Shown: in pieces, positions 1 through 7,515 of the stretch
Layout of the letters: every line of letters starts with the position of its first letter
Position numbering within the stretch: position 1 is the first letter of the stretch
Source: JAWWPG01 sp037719575
GTDB taxonomy: Bacteria; Actinomycetota; Actinomycetes; Propionibacteriales; Nocardioidaceae
Assembly (NCBI GenBank): GCA_037719575.1
Contig: JBBJMF010000027.1
Location: 1-31,893 of the forward strand
Direction: 5' to 3'
DNA: 31,893 bases
The notes under the pieces: model-generated
The model's database searches: none
What the model saw: only the letters and a program-made list of their open reading frames with translations
Told to the model about the DNA's origin: nothing
Made by a program: the position numbers and the translations under genes

Positions 1-73
1 TCGGGCACCGTGACGAGGCGTGGCTCGAAAGGGGACTGCCCAGCTCGTAGCAGCAATGCCCACCTCGCCGTCC

Positions 74-322
74 CTATCGGTACGAGGTGAAGCAGGAGAA
101 CGCTGCGGGTGGCCGGCCGTTGTCGAGCACGGCCTGGCGCAGCATCGAGAACACGGCGGCGTGACCGAGGCGAAGGTGATCGAGCATGGCGTCGACAAGG
201 TGGCCCATCGTGACGGCCTGGTAGATCGTCTCGGCCAAGGTGTCGGGTCGCAGAGCAGCGACGCCTGGGTTATCGTCAGCGGCGACGGCCCAGCAGAGTG
301 CCACAAGGACCCTGGGTCGCAC
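74..322 (-). CDS. Possible small hypothetical protein (doubtful)
   Basis: The 3' part of a minus-strand open frame reads like real protein (AETIYQAVTMGHLVDAML, then HLRLGHAAVFSML), with amphipathic helical character. Upstream of about position 322 the same frame becomes Arg/Pro-rich and looks like out-of-frame noise. GTG codons at 322 and 304 are possible starts; the second has a weak AGGG five bases upstream. I recognise no family. It lies downstream of the lipoprotein gene on the same strand, with no gene between. It could equally be a decayed gene fragment or chance, so treat it as tentative. Confidence 0.2.
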   Translation of the reverse strand: MRPRVLVALCWAVAADDNPGVAALRPDTLAETIYQAVTMGHLVDAMLDHLRLGHAAVFSMLRQAVLDNGRPPAAFSCFTSYR

Positions 323-450
323 TGCGCGGAGTACTGGGTAAGAGGATGCACGGCGCGCTCGCAAGCGCCAACGTGGACGCGCGCGTACTGCCGGATATGA
401 GCACGCCCTCTGGTTCAGTCTGGTTTCTGGTTCTGCAGGGCCGGTCGGTG

Positions 451-984
451 TCAACGGACCTCGTTGCACGGTGTGAGCACGGCTCCTTCGAACAGGCTCT
501 TTGCGCTGGACTTCGCCTTGGTGATCACGACCCGGCCGTGTACCGCGCGCACGGTCCATGCCAGGTGGGGGTCATCGAAGAGGGATCCCCCAGTCGGAAG
601 GTCGACGTAGGCGCCGGTGATCCGTTGGCCCGTCATTGTGCCGTGGTAGACGTTGAAGAAGTCGCTCCCGTTGTCGGCCGCGCCGCCGAGCCCCGACAGT
701 CCGGCCCACCATACTTGGTGGCCGAGTTGCCGGATGTAGTGGATCGCTCCGTCGTCACCCTCCCAGGTGCCGGTGAGGTCCACCGACCCGTTGGGTCCGA
801 ACGCGAGGTCACGTTTCGTGCACGTCACCGTGACCGATGCCGTGGTCGTCACAGTCTCGGTTGCGGACGGCCCAGCCACAGGACTGGTGTCGTCCCCACT
901 GCACGCGGCGAGACTTTGGATGACGGCGACAGCGAGTGCCGCGACGGCCCCAGTGCGGCCCGGACGGATGCGATCTCTTTGCAT
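451..984 (-). CDS. Secreted lipoprotein of unknown function
   Basis: This is a 177-residue protein with a typical lipoprotein signal. It has basic residues at the N-terminus (RDRIRPGR), a hydrophobic stretch at about 11-25, and a lipobox LAAC with the acylated cysteine at about residue 28, followed by a Thr/Ser-rich linker. The mature part (about 55-177) starts around a paired-cysteine region and contains LTGTWEGDDGAIHYIRQ and GTMTGQRITGAYVDLP. This looks like a small beta-rich domain of the kind that opens 'GTW', but I cannot name the family. The ATG at 984 is preferred over longer frames because AAAGGTG lies just upstream (AAGAAAGGTGACACACTC) and the signal sequence begins there. The gene is the last of a same-strand set with a membrane protein and an ECF sigma factor, so it may belong to that regulon or operon. 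Confidence 0.7.
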   Translation of the reverse strand: MQRDRIRPGRTGAVAALAVAVIQSLAACSGDDTSPVAGPSATETVTTTASVTVTCTKRDLAFGPNGSVDLTGTWEGDDGAIHYIRQLGHQVWWAGLSGLGGAADNGSDFFNVYHGTMTGQRITGAYVDLPTGGSLFDDPHLAWTVRAVHGRVVITKAKSSAKSLFEGAVLTPCNEVR

Positions 985-1037
985 GAGTGTGTCACCTTTC
1001 TTGGATGGACTCGACGAGGGTCTGAATCCGGGCCCTC

Positions 1038-1772
1038 TCATCTGGTGGCTGTCGGGTCGGTGCGGCAATGAGCAGGACTGGGCCCCCGGGGCATCGCGTG
1101 GGACGTACAGACGAGGAGCTCGGTGGCCAGCAGCTCGACCTCCTCGTCCCCAGCTGCTGCCAGCAGTGCGCAAGGTTGGCCGGCGCACTCTCCGGGCGTC
1201 ACACTCAGCGGGCGGGAGACGGTCAGGTCTACAGCGAGCCAGTCGGATCCGGCCAACGCCACCGGCTTTTCGGCACGGACGTCAAGCCTGGTGTTGGACC
1301 TCACCCAGGCGAGGAGATCGGCGGGGACCGGGTGCCGGTCGGACGGCTGAGCCGGATCTGCCTGCGGATCGTAGATCGCGGTCCACCTTTGCAGGTTCAC
1401 CCGGGTGCGACCGTGGTGGAGCGAGAGCCATCCGTCCTCACGTGCGGCCAGGAGCCAACCCGGCCCGGGGATCGTGAACGAATACGGGAGACCCGCGACC
1501 TGGGCGCTGTATGTGGTTCCATGCTCGAGGGGCGCGGGCGCATCTGGAAGCAGTACCGCGGTGGGAGGCAACGTGGTGACCTCGCGCTGGTCCGGCCACG
1601 TCCCATCCACGTCCACCCCCACCGCAGCGGCGGTCGACAACACCACTGCCGCCACCGCCAACACCCGACGTGCTCTGATCGCCCTGGATCGGCGCCAGAG
1701 CGCATCGACGTCCGGCAGGCCGGTAGTCAGCTCGTCGGTGCCACATCGCAGCAGATCTCGCACGTCAGGCAT
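1038..1772 (-). CDS. Single-pass membrane protein next to ECF sigma factor (putative anti-sigma-like partner)
   Basis: The protein has 244 residues. A cytoplasmic N-terminal segment (about 1-34, MPDVRDLLRCGTDEL...WRRSRAIRARR) is followed by one hydrophobic helix at about 35-53, then an outward-facing domain at about 60-244 with four cysteines in its C-terminal half. The ATG at 1772 overlaps the 3' end of the sigma-factor gene by 8 bp. It has GGAGG six bases upstream, inside the sigma gene, so the two are likely translationally coupled. Membrane proteins coded directly after an SigE-type ECF sigma factor in actinobacteria are often its regulators. I see no zinc-binding HxxxCxxC anti-sigma motif, so the anti-sigma role is inference from position and topology only. 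Confidence 0.6.
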   Translation of the reverse strand: MPDVRDLLRCGTDELTTGLPDVDALWRRSRAIRARRVLAVAAVVLSTAAAVGVDVDGTWPDQREVTTLPPTAVLLPDAPAPLEHGTTYSAQVAGLPYSFTIPGPGWLLAAREDGWLSLHHGRTRVNLQRWTAIYDPQADPAQPSDRHPVPADLLAWVRSNTRLDVRAEKPVALAGSDWLAVDLTVSRPLSVTPGECAGQPCALLAAAGDEEVELLATELLVCTSHAMPRGPSPAHCRTDPTATR

Positions 1773-2211
1773 CCGTGACCTCCACGATGTCGTTTCCTAG
1801 CAGGTCGCGCAGTCGGGCGACGGCCTTGGCAGACAGCTTCTTCACCGCACTTGGGCTGACTCCCATCAGCACTGCAACCTGGTTTACAGGGAGATCCTCG
1901 TAATAGCGAAGGATGAGGGCGGTCCGCTGCCGCTCAGGCAGAGAAGCCACCGCGCTGCGGACTGCTCCGCCGTCGACCGAACCGTCGTGGGCGTGTCCCG
2001 GGGCGTTCGATGAAACCGGTAGCCCGTCGCTCAACGGTCGTGCGTCGGTACGCCGAGGCAGCGAGATTGAGGCGACCCTGGTCACCCATGCCTCGGGCAC
2101 GTCCATCCGTCGGACCTTTCGCCAGTGAAGGCACACGCGCAACAGCGTCTCTTGGGTCAGATCCTTGGCCGTCTCCACGTCACCGCAATGCAGGGAGAGC
2201 AGACGAACCAA
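1765..2211 (-). CDS. ECF RNA polymerase sigma factor, apparently frameshifted
   Basis: The protein would be a group IV (extracytoplasmic function) sigma factor that directs RNA polymerase to its own promoters. Region 2 is seen in HARLVRLLSLHCGDVETAKD plus LTQETLLRVCLHWRKV. Region 4 is seen in AVASLPERQRTALILRYYED plus LPVNQVAVLMGVSPSAVKKL. Three things are odd. The first helix of region 2 (LELEAFCHREHAR) lies upstream of the only in-frame start, TTG at 2211, while a plausible N-terminus (MSEVAASLSKKEPWC, ATG at 2320) is in another frame. Between about 2073 and 2001 the expected region 2.4 text (NLAASAYRRTTVERRATGF) also appears in the other frame, and the reading then returns. So the ancestral gene was probably about 2320 to 1765 with up to three single-base shifts. 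It is either a pseudogene or affected by sequence error. Confidence 0.6.
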   Translation of the reverse strand: MVRLLSLHCGDVETAKDLTQETLLRVCLHWRKVRRMDVPEAWVTRVASISLPRRTDARPLSDGLPVSSNAPGHAHDGSVDGGAVRSAVASLPERQRTALILRYYEDLPVNQVAVLMGVSPSAVKKLSAKAVARLRDLLGNDIVEVTDA

Positions 2212-2268
2212 CCGAGCATGCTCACGATGGCAGAAGGCCTCCAGCTCCAGCGTGGCTGTCGTCCGTCA

Positions 2269-3039
2269 CCTCGGAACACCACGGCTCCTTCTTCGATAAT
2301 GATGCCGCCACCTCACTCATTTGACGCGCGAGGCCGCCTGTAGGGATACCCCCGCCCCGAAAGTGCTCAGCCAATGGTGAGGCCGTCGGCTTAGCAGCCG
2401 CCAGGGAGATCCCGACACACCGCGACAATATGTAGGTCGCGCCGGAATGTCTCTGCGGCAAATCGGGCCCAGGTCTTGCCTCCGGTATCTCAGCGCCGAA
2501 CAACAACCTCTCCTGACGGGGTGATAGGCGATGCGGCTGCGTGCGTCGGCGCTTCTGATCCGTCTGGCCGATACCAGCAACGCGTCTGGGCCCGTGACTA
2601 GACGAGGCTCCGAGAACCAATGTCCCGAAAGCACCCCGATACACCCTTGCAGGGCACCGGAGCCGCCGCGAGTCCTCGTGCGGCTAGCGGCTCGTCACCT
2701 CCAACGCGGCGAGGGCGCGGGTGAGGACGGTCTCCCCGGGACGCGCCGAGATCGTGGGAGTCCCTAGTCTCTGGCACTCTGCAGTGAGCCAGTTTGTTGT
2801 GCCAGCAGGCCCTAGATTGATACTGGGTCACCGCCCATACGCGCAGCGAAGTCGGCCCTGGTCTGTGCTTCCTACTCCTCGGTCACGAAGAAGGCGCGAA
2901 CGAGCCCGCGACTTGGCTCGTCCTCGAAGCTGGCTGCGATCGTAGGCTCCGGCAGGAGGAAGCCACCCGCCGGCATCAGTTTGCTCCGCCGACGGCGAGA
3001 TAGTTTGCCACGATCGAATCGAGGGCGGCCAGGAATACG
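2269..3039. other. Gene-poor stretch
   Basis: About 770 bp between the sigma-factor region and the GAF-ANTAR gene hold no frame that looks like protein on either strand. The open stretches are Arg/Ser/Pro-rich in every frame, as expected from chance in GC-rich DNA. The only coding-like text is the short MSEVAASLSKKEPWC segment at 2320 to 2270, which I assign to the broken sigma gene. I see no tRNA-like fold, strong terminator or repeat. It may hold promoter sequence for the sigma cassette, but no clear -35/-10 pair stands out. Confidence 0.4.
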
Positions 3040-3777
3040 TCATGAGCCACTTCGAGGGAGTGGGCGGGGTGCTGGCCCTCGCCCGGTTTCCGCGTCGGTC
3101 TGCTGCTCATCGAGCTCGACGATTCGGGCGGCGATGTCCCGAAGCTTGGTGTTGGTGGTCTGGGACAGTCGCACGAGGAACTCGAAAGCCCTCTCGTCCT
3201 TGATCGTGTACCGCTCCATGATGATCCCGATCGCCTTGCCGATGACCGTGCGAGTCGCCAGTGCCTCGGTGAGCTCCGTCACCTCGTGGGCGTAGCCGAG
3301 AGCGATCTTGGCGTGACTCGCGAACAGTTCGGCGACGTGTTGCGGGTCGTCGAACGCATCCGGGTCCCGTGAGTACAGGTTGAGACCTATCTGTGACTTG
3401 GTGTCCAGGTGCAGCCGCATCGCCAGCTGGGACCGGATCCCGAGAGCTGCGATCCTCGGCCCGTAGGTCGGCCACCGTGACTCGGCCCCGATGTCGTCGG
3501 AAAGGATGAAGTCGTCGTCTGTCACCACGTCGAAGCACGGCCCCTCGCGCAGCTCGTACTGCAGCTCGTCGATCTGGCAGACCATCGGATCGGTGGGAGC
3601 GACCGTCTCCAACGTCCCGTCCGGATGCCTTACCGTGATGCTGGCGTGGTGCGCTCCCGGCACGGTGTCCCGGGCCGTATGGGTGATCCGGACCAACGTC
3701 TCATCGAGCTCGCTCGGGCTGCTGAGCGCGGCAGCCACGGCGTTCATGACATTGACCAGGTGCGTATCCCGAGTCAT
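3040..3777 (-). CDS. GAF and ANTAR domain antiterminator-type regulator
   Basis: This 245-residue cytoplasmic regulator has an N-terminal GAF sensor domain (about 10-165, with DETLVRITHTARDTVPGAHH, LREGPCFDVV and SQLAMRLHLDTKSQIGLNLY). A C-terminal ANTAR RNA-binding domain follows (about 169-220, LTEALATRTVIGKAIGIIME and FEFLVRLSQTTNTKLRDIA), then a short Pro-rich tail. ANTAR domains bind paired hairpins in nascent mRNA and prevent termination. GAF-ANTAR proteins are numerous in actinobacteria and usually sense small molecules or redox state. I chose the ATG at 3777 rather than the GTG at 3783 because AGGAGG ends seven bases before the ATG but only one base before the GTG. The neighbours give no clue to ligand or target. 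It has its own strand block with the small acidic gene 143 bp upstream. Confidence 0.88.
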   Translation of the reverse strand: MTRDTHLVNVMNAVAAALSSPSELDETLVRITHTARDTVPGAHHASITVRHPDGTLETVAPTDPMVCQIDELQYELREGPCFDVVTDDDFILSDDIGAESRWPTYGPRIAALGIRSQLAMRLHLDTKSQIGLNLYSRDPDAFDDPQHVAELFASHAKIALGYAHEVTELTEALATRTVIGKAIGIIMERYTIKDERAFEFLVRLSQTTNTKLRDIAARIVELDEQQTDAETGRGPAPRPLPRSGS

Positions 3778-3920
3778 CTCCACTCCTCCTGAGGCGGCCG
3801 AGCCCGTTTGGCGCGACCACGGTTCTCGCAGTCTGCCACTGGACGGTCCCTCGACGGCAGGATCTGGCCAACCTGGGCATCGCGGGTTCGACTGAGGAAG
3901 GGCGCAGTCGTTGTTGCCTG

Positions 3921-4118
3921 CTAGCTGGTCGGTCCCCGGCCGACAACAGGAGCAGAGGTCTCGCCGTCCAGCTCCTCCGACTCGTCATCGTCAGCGGCCG
4001 GGTCTCGCTGGTCGGCCGGATCAGCGGGACCGGTTGGGTCTTCAGGCTCGAGCGGGTCAAGGGAGACGTCAGGATCAACGGTCCCGGATTTGTCGGAGTC
4101 AGGTCGTTGCTCGGTCAA
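3921..4118 (-). CDS. Small acidic protein with TTG start
   Basis: This 65-residue protein is very rich in Asp, Glu and Pro (LDPLEPEDPTGPADPADQRD, DDDESEELDGE) and has no hydrophobic segment, so it is probably disordered and cytoplasmic. The start is TTG at 4118, supported by an excellent ribosome binding site (AAGGAGG, five bases upstream). That is the main reason to believe the gene. No family is recognised and the low-complexity composition makes homology hard to judge. It lies upstream of the GAF-ANTAR gene on the same strand with a 143-bp gap, so the two could share a transcript. Confidence 0.5.
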   Translation of the reverse strand: MTEQRPDSDKSGTVDPDVSLDPLEPEDPTGPADPADQRDPAADDDESEELDGETSAPVVGRGPTS

Positions 4119-4285
4119 GGGAACCTCCTTCGAAGGGGAACAGACCTCTCACTCTGGTACCTCACACGGGATCAGGCAACCGCACAGCATTTGAACCGAA
4201 GGCCCGCCGCAGCCGTGGACAACTCAACGCCCGGCGTCGAGAACCTTGGCGTCCGTGGGTGCAAGGGAAGGATTGGGTGGTTCAT

Positions 4286-4405
4286 GTGGAGACCAAGAGA
4301 TGGCTCGTCATCGGACTGGTGGCCGCCATCGCTGTCGTCATCGTGCTGGTGCTCGTCTTGAGCGGAGGCGGCGGCGGTGGGGGCGGGGGAGGAGGGGGCT
4401 ACTGA
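4286..4405 (+). CDS. 39-residue membrane miniprotein with oligoglycine tail
   Basis: The reading frame starts VETKRWLVIGLV, runs through one hydrophobic helix (about residues 6-25, only Leu, Val, Ile, Ala and one Gly), and ends with Ser, twelve glycines and a final Tyr. The positive residues K4 and R5 before the helix predict the N-terminus inside and the glycine tail outside. GTG at 4286 is chosen, with GGGTGG five bases upstream; a GTG at 4277 in the same frame, after GGGAAGGA, would add three residues. A strong hairpin follows 21 bases after the stop, as expected for a short monocistronic gene. The glycine codons are mixed (GGA, GGC, GGT, GGG), so the tail is not a simple one-base run. No function is known to me. 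Confidence 0.5.
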   Translation: METKRWLVIGLVAAIAVVIVLVLVLSGGGGGGGGGGGGY

Positions 4406-4426
4406 CCGCCCGGTCCGCCGGCACGA

Positions 4427-4472
4427 GAGGGAGCGGCCGCCACCTCGTGGAACTGAGGTGACGGCCTCCCTC
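4427..4472 (+). terminator. Stem-loop terminator after the miniprotein gene
   Basis: The arms GAGGGAGCGGCCGCCACCTC and GAGGTGACGGCCTCCCTC pair almost fully around the 8-base loop GTGGAACT. The stem is about 18 bp, with one bulge or mismatch region. There is no T-run after it, which is common for actinobacterial terminators. It separates the miniprotein from thrS. Confidence 0.5.
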
Positions 4473-4806
4473 GGCCGGTGAGCTGAAGGCACCTGCGAAA
4501 GGCATCACCAGTCGAGAGCTCGGGGTCTTGAGAGGTTCCACGTCGTACCGTCGAAACGCTCGGCGAACGTGAAAGACGTGCTCTCCGGGGCCTGGTTCGT
4601 GCCGACTGCCCGGACGTTGTCCGGTGCGATCGCATAATCCCGACGAGCGCGCTGTCGGCGGATCGGTTCATGCTGCCTCCTGGGCCGTCACGCAGGAGCA
4701 CGCGGCCGCGCGGCGGCGCCGAAAACCAGTGCGACTCGGATCCGTCTGGCTCGCTACCATCGAACAGTCCGCCGCAGTCCGCGGCACCAGCGCTGGAGGA
4801 GTCCCC
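4473..4806 (+). other. Non-coding leader region upstream of thrS
   Basis: These 334 bp have no believable gene; the thrS frame is open far upstream but the extra residues are low-quality. I looked for a T-box leader and did not find the conserved TGGNACCGCG antiterminator box. The segment probably contains the thrS promoter. TANNNT-type hexamers occur (for example CATAAT at 4633 and TACCAT near 4756), but none has a matching -35 that I would defend. Confidence 0.35.
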
Positions 4807-6783
4807 GTGTCCGAGATTCGTGTCACTGTCGTCACCGCGGGCCACAGTGCCGAGCGGGTCGTGACGACGGGCACGAGGGCATGGGAGCTGTTCCGCGACG
4901 ACCCCGAGGTTATCGTCGCGCGGGTCGGTGGCGAGCTCAGGGACCTGTCGCGCGTGCTGAGCGACGGCGATGAGGTGGCTGCTGTCGCCATCGACAGCGA
5001 CGACGGGCGAGCCGTCCTCCGGCACTCGACCGCCCACGTCATGGCCCAGGCGGTCCAGGAGCTTTTTCCCGACACACGCCTCGGCATCGGCCCACCGATA
5101 ACGGACGGCTTCTACTACGACTTCGACGTGCAGGATCCCTTCAAACCCGAGGATCTGGCCGCGGTCGAGACCCGGATGCGCAAGATCGTCAAGGAGGGCC
5201 AGCGGTTCGTACGTCGCTCGGTGACCGACGACGAGGCTCGCGACGAGCTCGCCGCCGAGCCCTACAAGCTCGAGCTGATCGGCCGCAAGGGGTCGGGTGC
5301 CGCCGATGAAGACGCGGCCGTCGAGGTAGGGGTCGATGACCTGACGATCTACGACAACCTCCGACGGGACGGATCCCTTGCGTGGAAGGACTTGTGCCGA
5401 GGTCCGCATCTCCCAACCACCAAGCGGATACCGGCGTTCACGCTGACGCGTTCGGCAGCGGCGTACTGGCTCGCTGATGAGAAGAACCCGCAGCTCCAGC
5501 GCATCTACGGAACCGCGTGGGAGAGCAAGCAGGCGCTCGAGGACCACCTGCACAGGATCGAAGAGGCAGAGCGCCGGGACCACCGCCGGCTCGGACGCGA
5601 GCTCGACCTGTTCAGCTTCCCCGACGAGCTCGGCTCCGGCCTCCCGGTGTTCCATCCCAAGGGCGGCGTGCTCAAGCGCGAGATGGAGGACTACGTCCGG
5701 CAACGCCACATCGAGGAGGGCTTCTCTTACGTCGGCACCCCGCACATCTCCAAGCAGGGGCTGTTCGAGACCTCCGGACACCTGCCGTACTACGCGGACA
5801 CCATGTTCCCGCCGATGCAGATGGAAGGCGCGAACTACTACCTCAAGGCCATGAACTGCCCGATGCACAACCTGATCTTCGCCTCGCGCGGGCGTTCGTA
5901 CCGCGAGCTGCCGCTCAGGCTGTTCGAGTTCGGCTCGGTGTACAGGTTCGAGAAGTCGGGAGTCGTCCACGGCCTGACCCGGGTCCGGGGCATGACCCAG
6001 GACGACTCCCACTCCTACGTCACCCCTGAGCAGGCCCCGGCCGAGATCAGGCATCTGCTCGACTTCGTGCTCGGGCTGCTGAAGGACTTCGGGCTCGACG
6101 ACTTCTACCTGGAGCTGTCGACTCGCGATCCCGAGTCGGACAAGTTCATCGGCTCGCCCGAGCAGTGGGCGGAGGCGACCCGGACCCTCGAAGAGGTCGC
6201 CACCGCCTCAGGTCTCGAGCTGGTCCCCGATCCCGGCGGCGCCGCGTTCTACGGGCCAAAGATCTCCGTCCAGGCGCGCGACGCGATCGGTCGCACCTGG
6301 CAGATGTCGACGATCCAGTACGACTTCAACCAGCCGGCCGGCTTCGGACTGGAGTACCAGGCGGCCGACGGCACCCGGCAGCAGCCGGTGATGATCCACT
6401 CCGCGAAGTTCGGCTCGATCGAGCGCTTCATCGGCGTCCTCGTCGAGCACTACGCAGGGGCGTTCCCGCCCTGGCTGGCTCCGGTGCAGGTCACGGCGAT
6501 CCCGATCGCCGAGCGCCACCAGGACTACCTCGACAAGCTCGCGGCGACGATGACCGAGCGCGGGATCCGCGTCGAGGTGGACAGGTCCGACGACCGGATG
6601 CAGAAGAAGATCCGGAACGCGCAGCTGCAGAAGGTCCCCTTCATGGTGATCGCCGGCGACCGGGACGTCGAGGAGGGTGCGGTCTCGTTCCGGTACCGCG
6701 ACGGGCGCCAGGACAACGGCGTACCCGTCGAGGACGCCGTGGACAGGATCAAGCAGGCCGTGGAGCGACGGGAGCAGGTGTGA
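4807..6783 (+). CDS. thrS: Threonine-tRNA ligase
   Basis: This class II aminoacyl-tRNA synthetase charges tRNA-Thr in the cytoplasm. The 658 residues match the full-length family. There is an N-terminal TGS domain (about 1-60), then the second-additional editing-type domain with HSTAH at about 73-77 and the later CRGPHLPTT (metal/editing pocket motifs). The catalytic core contains MNCPMHNLIF (the Cys that holds the active-site zinc) and YRFEKSGVVHGLTRVRGMTQ (motif 2). The C-terminal anticodon-binding domain has PVQVTAIPIAERHQDYLDKL. The frame is open upstream to 4624, but the start is set at GTG 4807 because GGAGGAG ends five bases before it and the TGS domain begins there. It overlaps the HIT gene by 4 bp (GTGA), the same pairing as in mycobacteria. 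Confidence 0.97.
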   Translation: MSEIRVTVVTAGHSAERVVTTGTRAWELFRDDPEVIVARVGGELRDLSRVLSDGDEVAAVAIDSDDGRAVLRHSTAHVMAQAVQELFPDTRLGIGPPITDGFYYDFDVQDPFKPEDLAAVETRMRKIVKEGQRFVRRSVTDDEARDELAAEPYKLELIGRKGSGAADEDAAVEVGVDDLTIYDNLRRDGSLAWKDLCRGPHLPTTKRIPAFTLTRSAAAYWLADEKNPQLQRIYGTAWESKQALEDHLHRIEEAERRDHRRLGRELDLFSFPDELGSGLPVFHPKGGVLKREMEDYVRQRHIEEGFSYVGTPHISKQGLFETSGHLPYYADTMFPPMQMEGANYYLKAMNCPMHNLIFASRGRSYRELPLRLFEFGSVYRFEKSGVVHGLTRVRGMTQDDSHSYVTPEQAPAEIRHLLDFVLGLLKDFGLDDFYLELSTRDPESDKFIGSPEQWAEATRTLEEVATASGLELVPDPGGAAFYGPKISVQARDAIGRTWQMSTIQYDFNQPAGFGLEYQAADGTRQQPVMIHSAKFGSIERFIGVLVEHYAGAFPPWLAPVQVTAIPIAERHQDYLDKLAATMTERGIRVEVDRSDDRMQKKIRNAQLQKVPFMVIAGDRDVEEGAVSFRYRDGRQDNGVPVEDAVDRIKQAVERREQV

Positions 6784-7349
6784 ACGAACGGTCGCCCGCG
6801 GATGCTGAAGACCATCTCTTTGGTGCGGAGGGGCTTGCAGGCGAGCCGGACGGCTTCCAGCGGTTGTGGACCCCGCATCGGATGACCTACATCTTGGGGG
6901 AGAACAAGCCCTCGACCCCGGAGTCCGGCGACTGCCCCTTCTGCCTGATCCCAGATCTGCCCGACGAGGAGGGGCTCGTCGTACGACGGGGAGCTGTCGC
7001 CTTCGTCGTCCTGAACCTGTATCCGTACAGCCCGGGGCACCTGATGGCGTGCCCCTACCGCCACGTGGCCGACTACCCGCAGCTGACCGCCGCGGAGTCT
7101 GCCGAGATCGCTGTGCTCACCCAGCAGGCGATGACCACCCTTCGAGCTGTCTCCGCGGCCGACGGCTTCAACATCGGCATGAACCAGGGTGCGGTCGCCG
7201 GGGCCGGGATCGCCGCGCACCTGCATCAGCACGTCGTGCCCCGTTGGGGCGGTGACACCAACTTCATGCCGGTGGTGGCGCGCACGAAGGTGCTTCCCCA
7301 GCTTCTCCGCGACACCCGCGCTCTCCTCGCCACCTCCTGGCCCGGCTGA
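6780..7349 (+). CDS. HIT-family hydrolase / Ap4A phosphorylase-like protein
   Basis: This 189-residue histidine-triad protein carries the catalytic motif HLHQHVVPRW at about 147-156, where the nucleotide phosphate is attacked. It also has the Cys pair CPFC at about 52-55 seen in many actinobacterial members. The family hydrolyses or phosphorolyses dinucleoside polyphosphates. The mycobacterial gene in the same position after thrS (Rv2613c) is described as an Ap4A phosphorylase, and the link to synthetases makes sense because they make Ap4A as a by-product. The GTG start at 6780 overlaps the thrS stop in a GTGA arrangement, so translation is coupled. The stop at 7349 is immediately followed by an inverted-repeat element. 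Confidence 0.93.
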   Translation: MNERSPADAEDHLFGAEGLAGEPDGFQRLWTPHRMTYILGENKPSTPESGDCPFCLIPDLPDEEGLVVRRGAVAFVVLNLYPYSPGHLMACPYRHVADYPQLTAAESAEIAVLTQQAMTTLRAVSAADGFNIGMNQGAVAGAGIAAHLHQHVVPRWGGDTNFMPVVARTKVLPQLLRDTRALLATSWPG

Positions 7350-7350
7350 G

Positions 7351-7515
7351 TCGAGTGGCCATTTCGGTCCGGTCCCTGCTGTTAGGTGGCCGGTTCGGTG
7401 CCGCCGTTCCTGAGCCGTACGGCGGCCGGGCCGAGGACCGGAATGACCTCTCACCATGAAAGACCGAACTGGATTGGCCACTGAACATGGAGACCGGACT
7501 GGAATGGCCCCTCAA
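7351..7515. mobile_element. 165-bp inverted-repeat element (MITE or IS remnant)
   Basis: Two 25-bp ends, 7351-7375 and 7491-7515, are imperfect inverted repeats matching at 20 of 25 positions; the shared core is GGCCATTnCnGTCCGGTC. A related inner pair lies at about 7385-7402 and 7461-7483 (GTGGCCAATCCAGTTCGGTC on the minus strand), so each end has two copies of a GGCC...CGGTC motif. Doubled binding repeats at each end are typical of IS21-type elements. There is no transposase and no obvious target duplication. A GCCGCCG/CGGCGGC stem (7400-7426) sits in the middle. The element fills the whole gap between two convergent genes, and its right edge contains the stop codon of the EF-G-like gene. 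Confidence 0.5.

Noticed and set aside
3881..3900. GGGTTCGA resembling a tRNA T-arm
   Set aside because: No acceptor, D-arm or anticodon stem can be paired around it, and the T-stem does not close.
4473..4806. T-box riboswitch upstream of thrS
   Set aside because: The conserved antiterminator sequence and specifier stem are not found; only an ordinary ribosome binding site precedes the start.
4399..6054. Long minus-strand open frame opposite thrS
   Set aside because: It is an antisense shadow; thrS has all its family motifs on the other strand.
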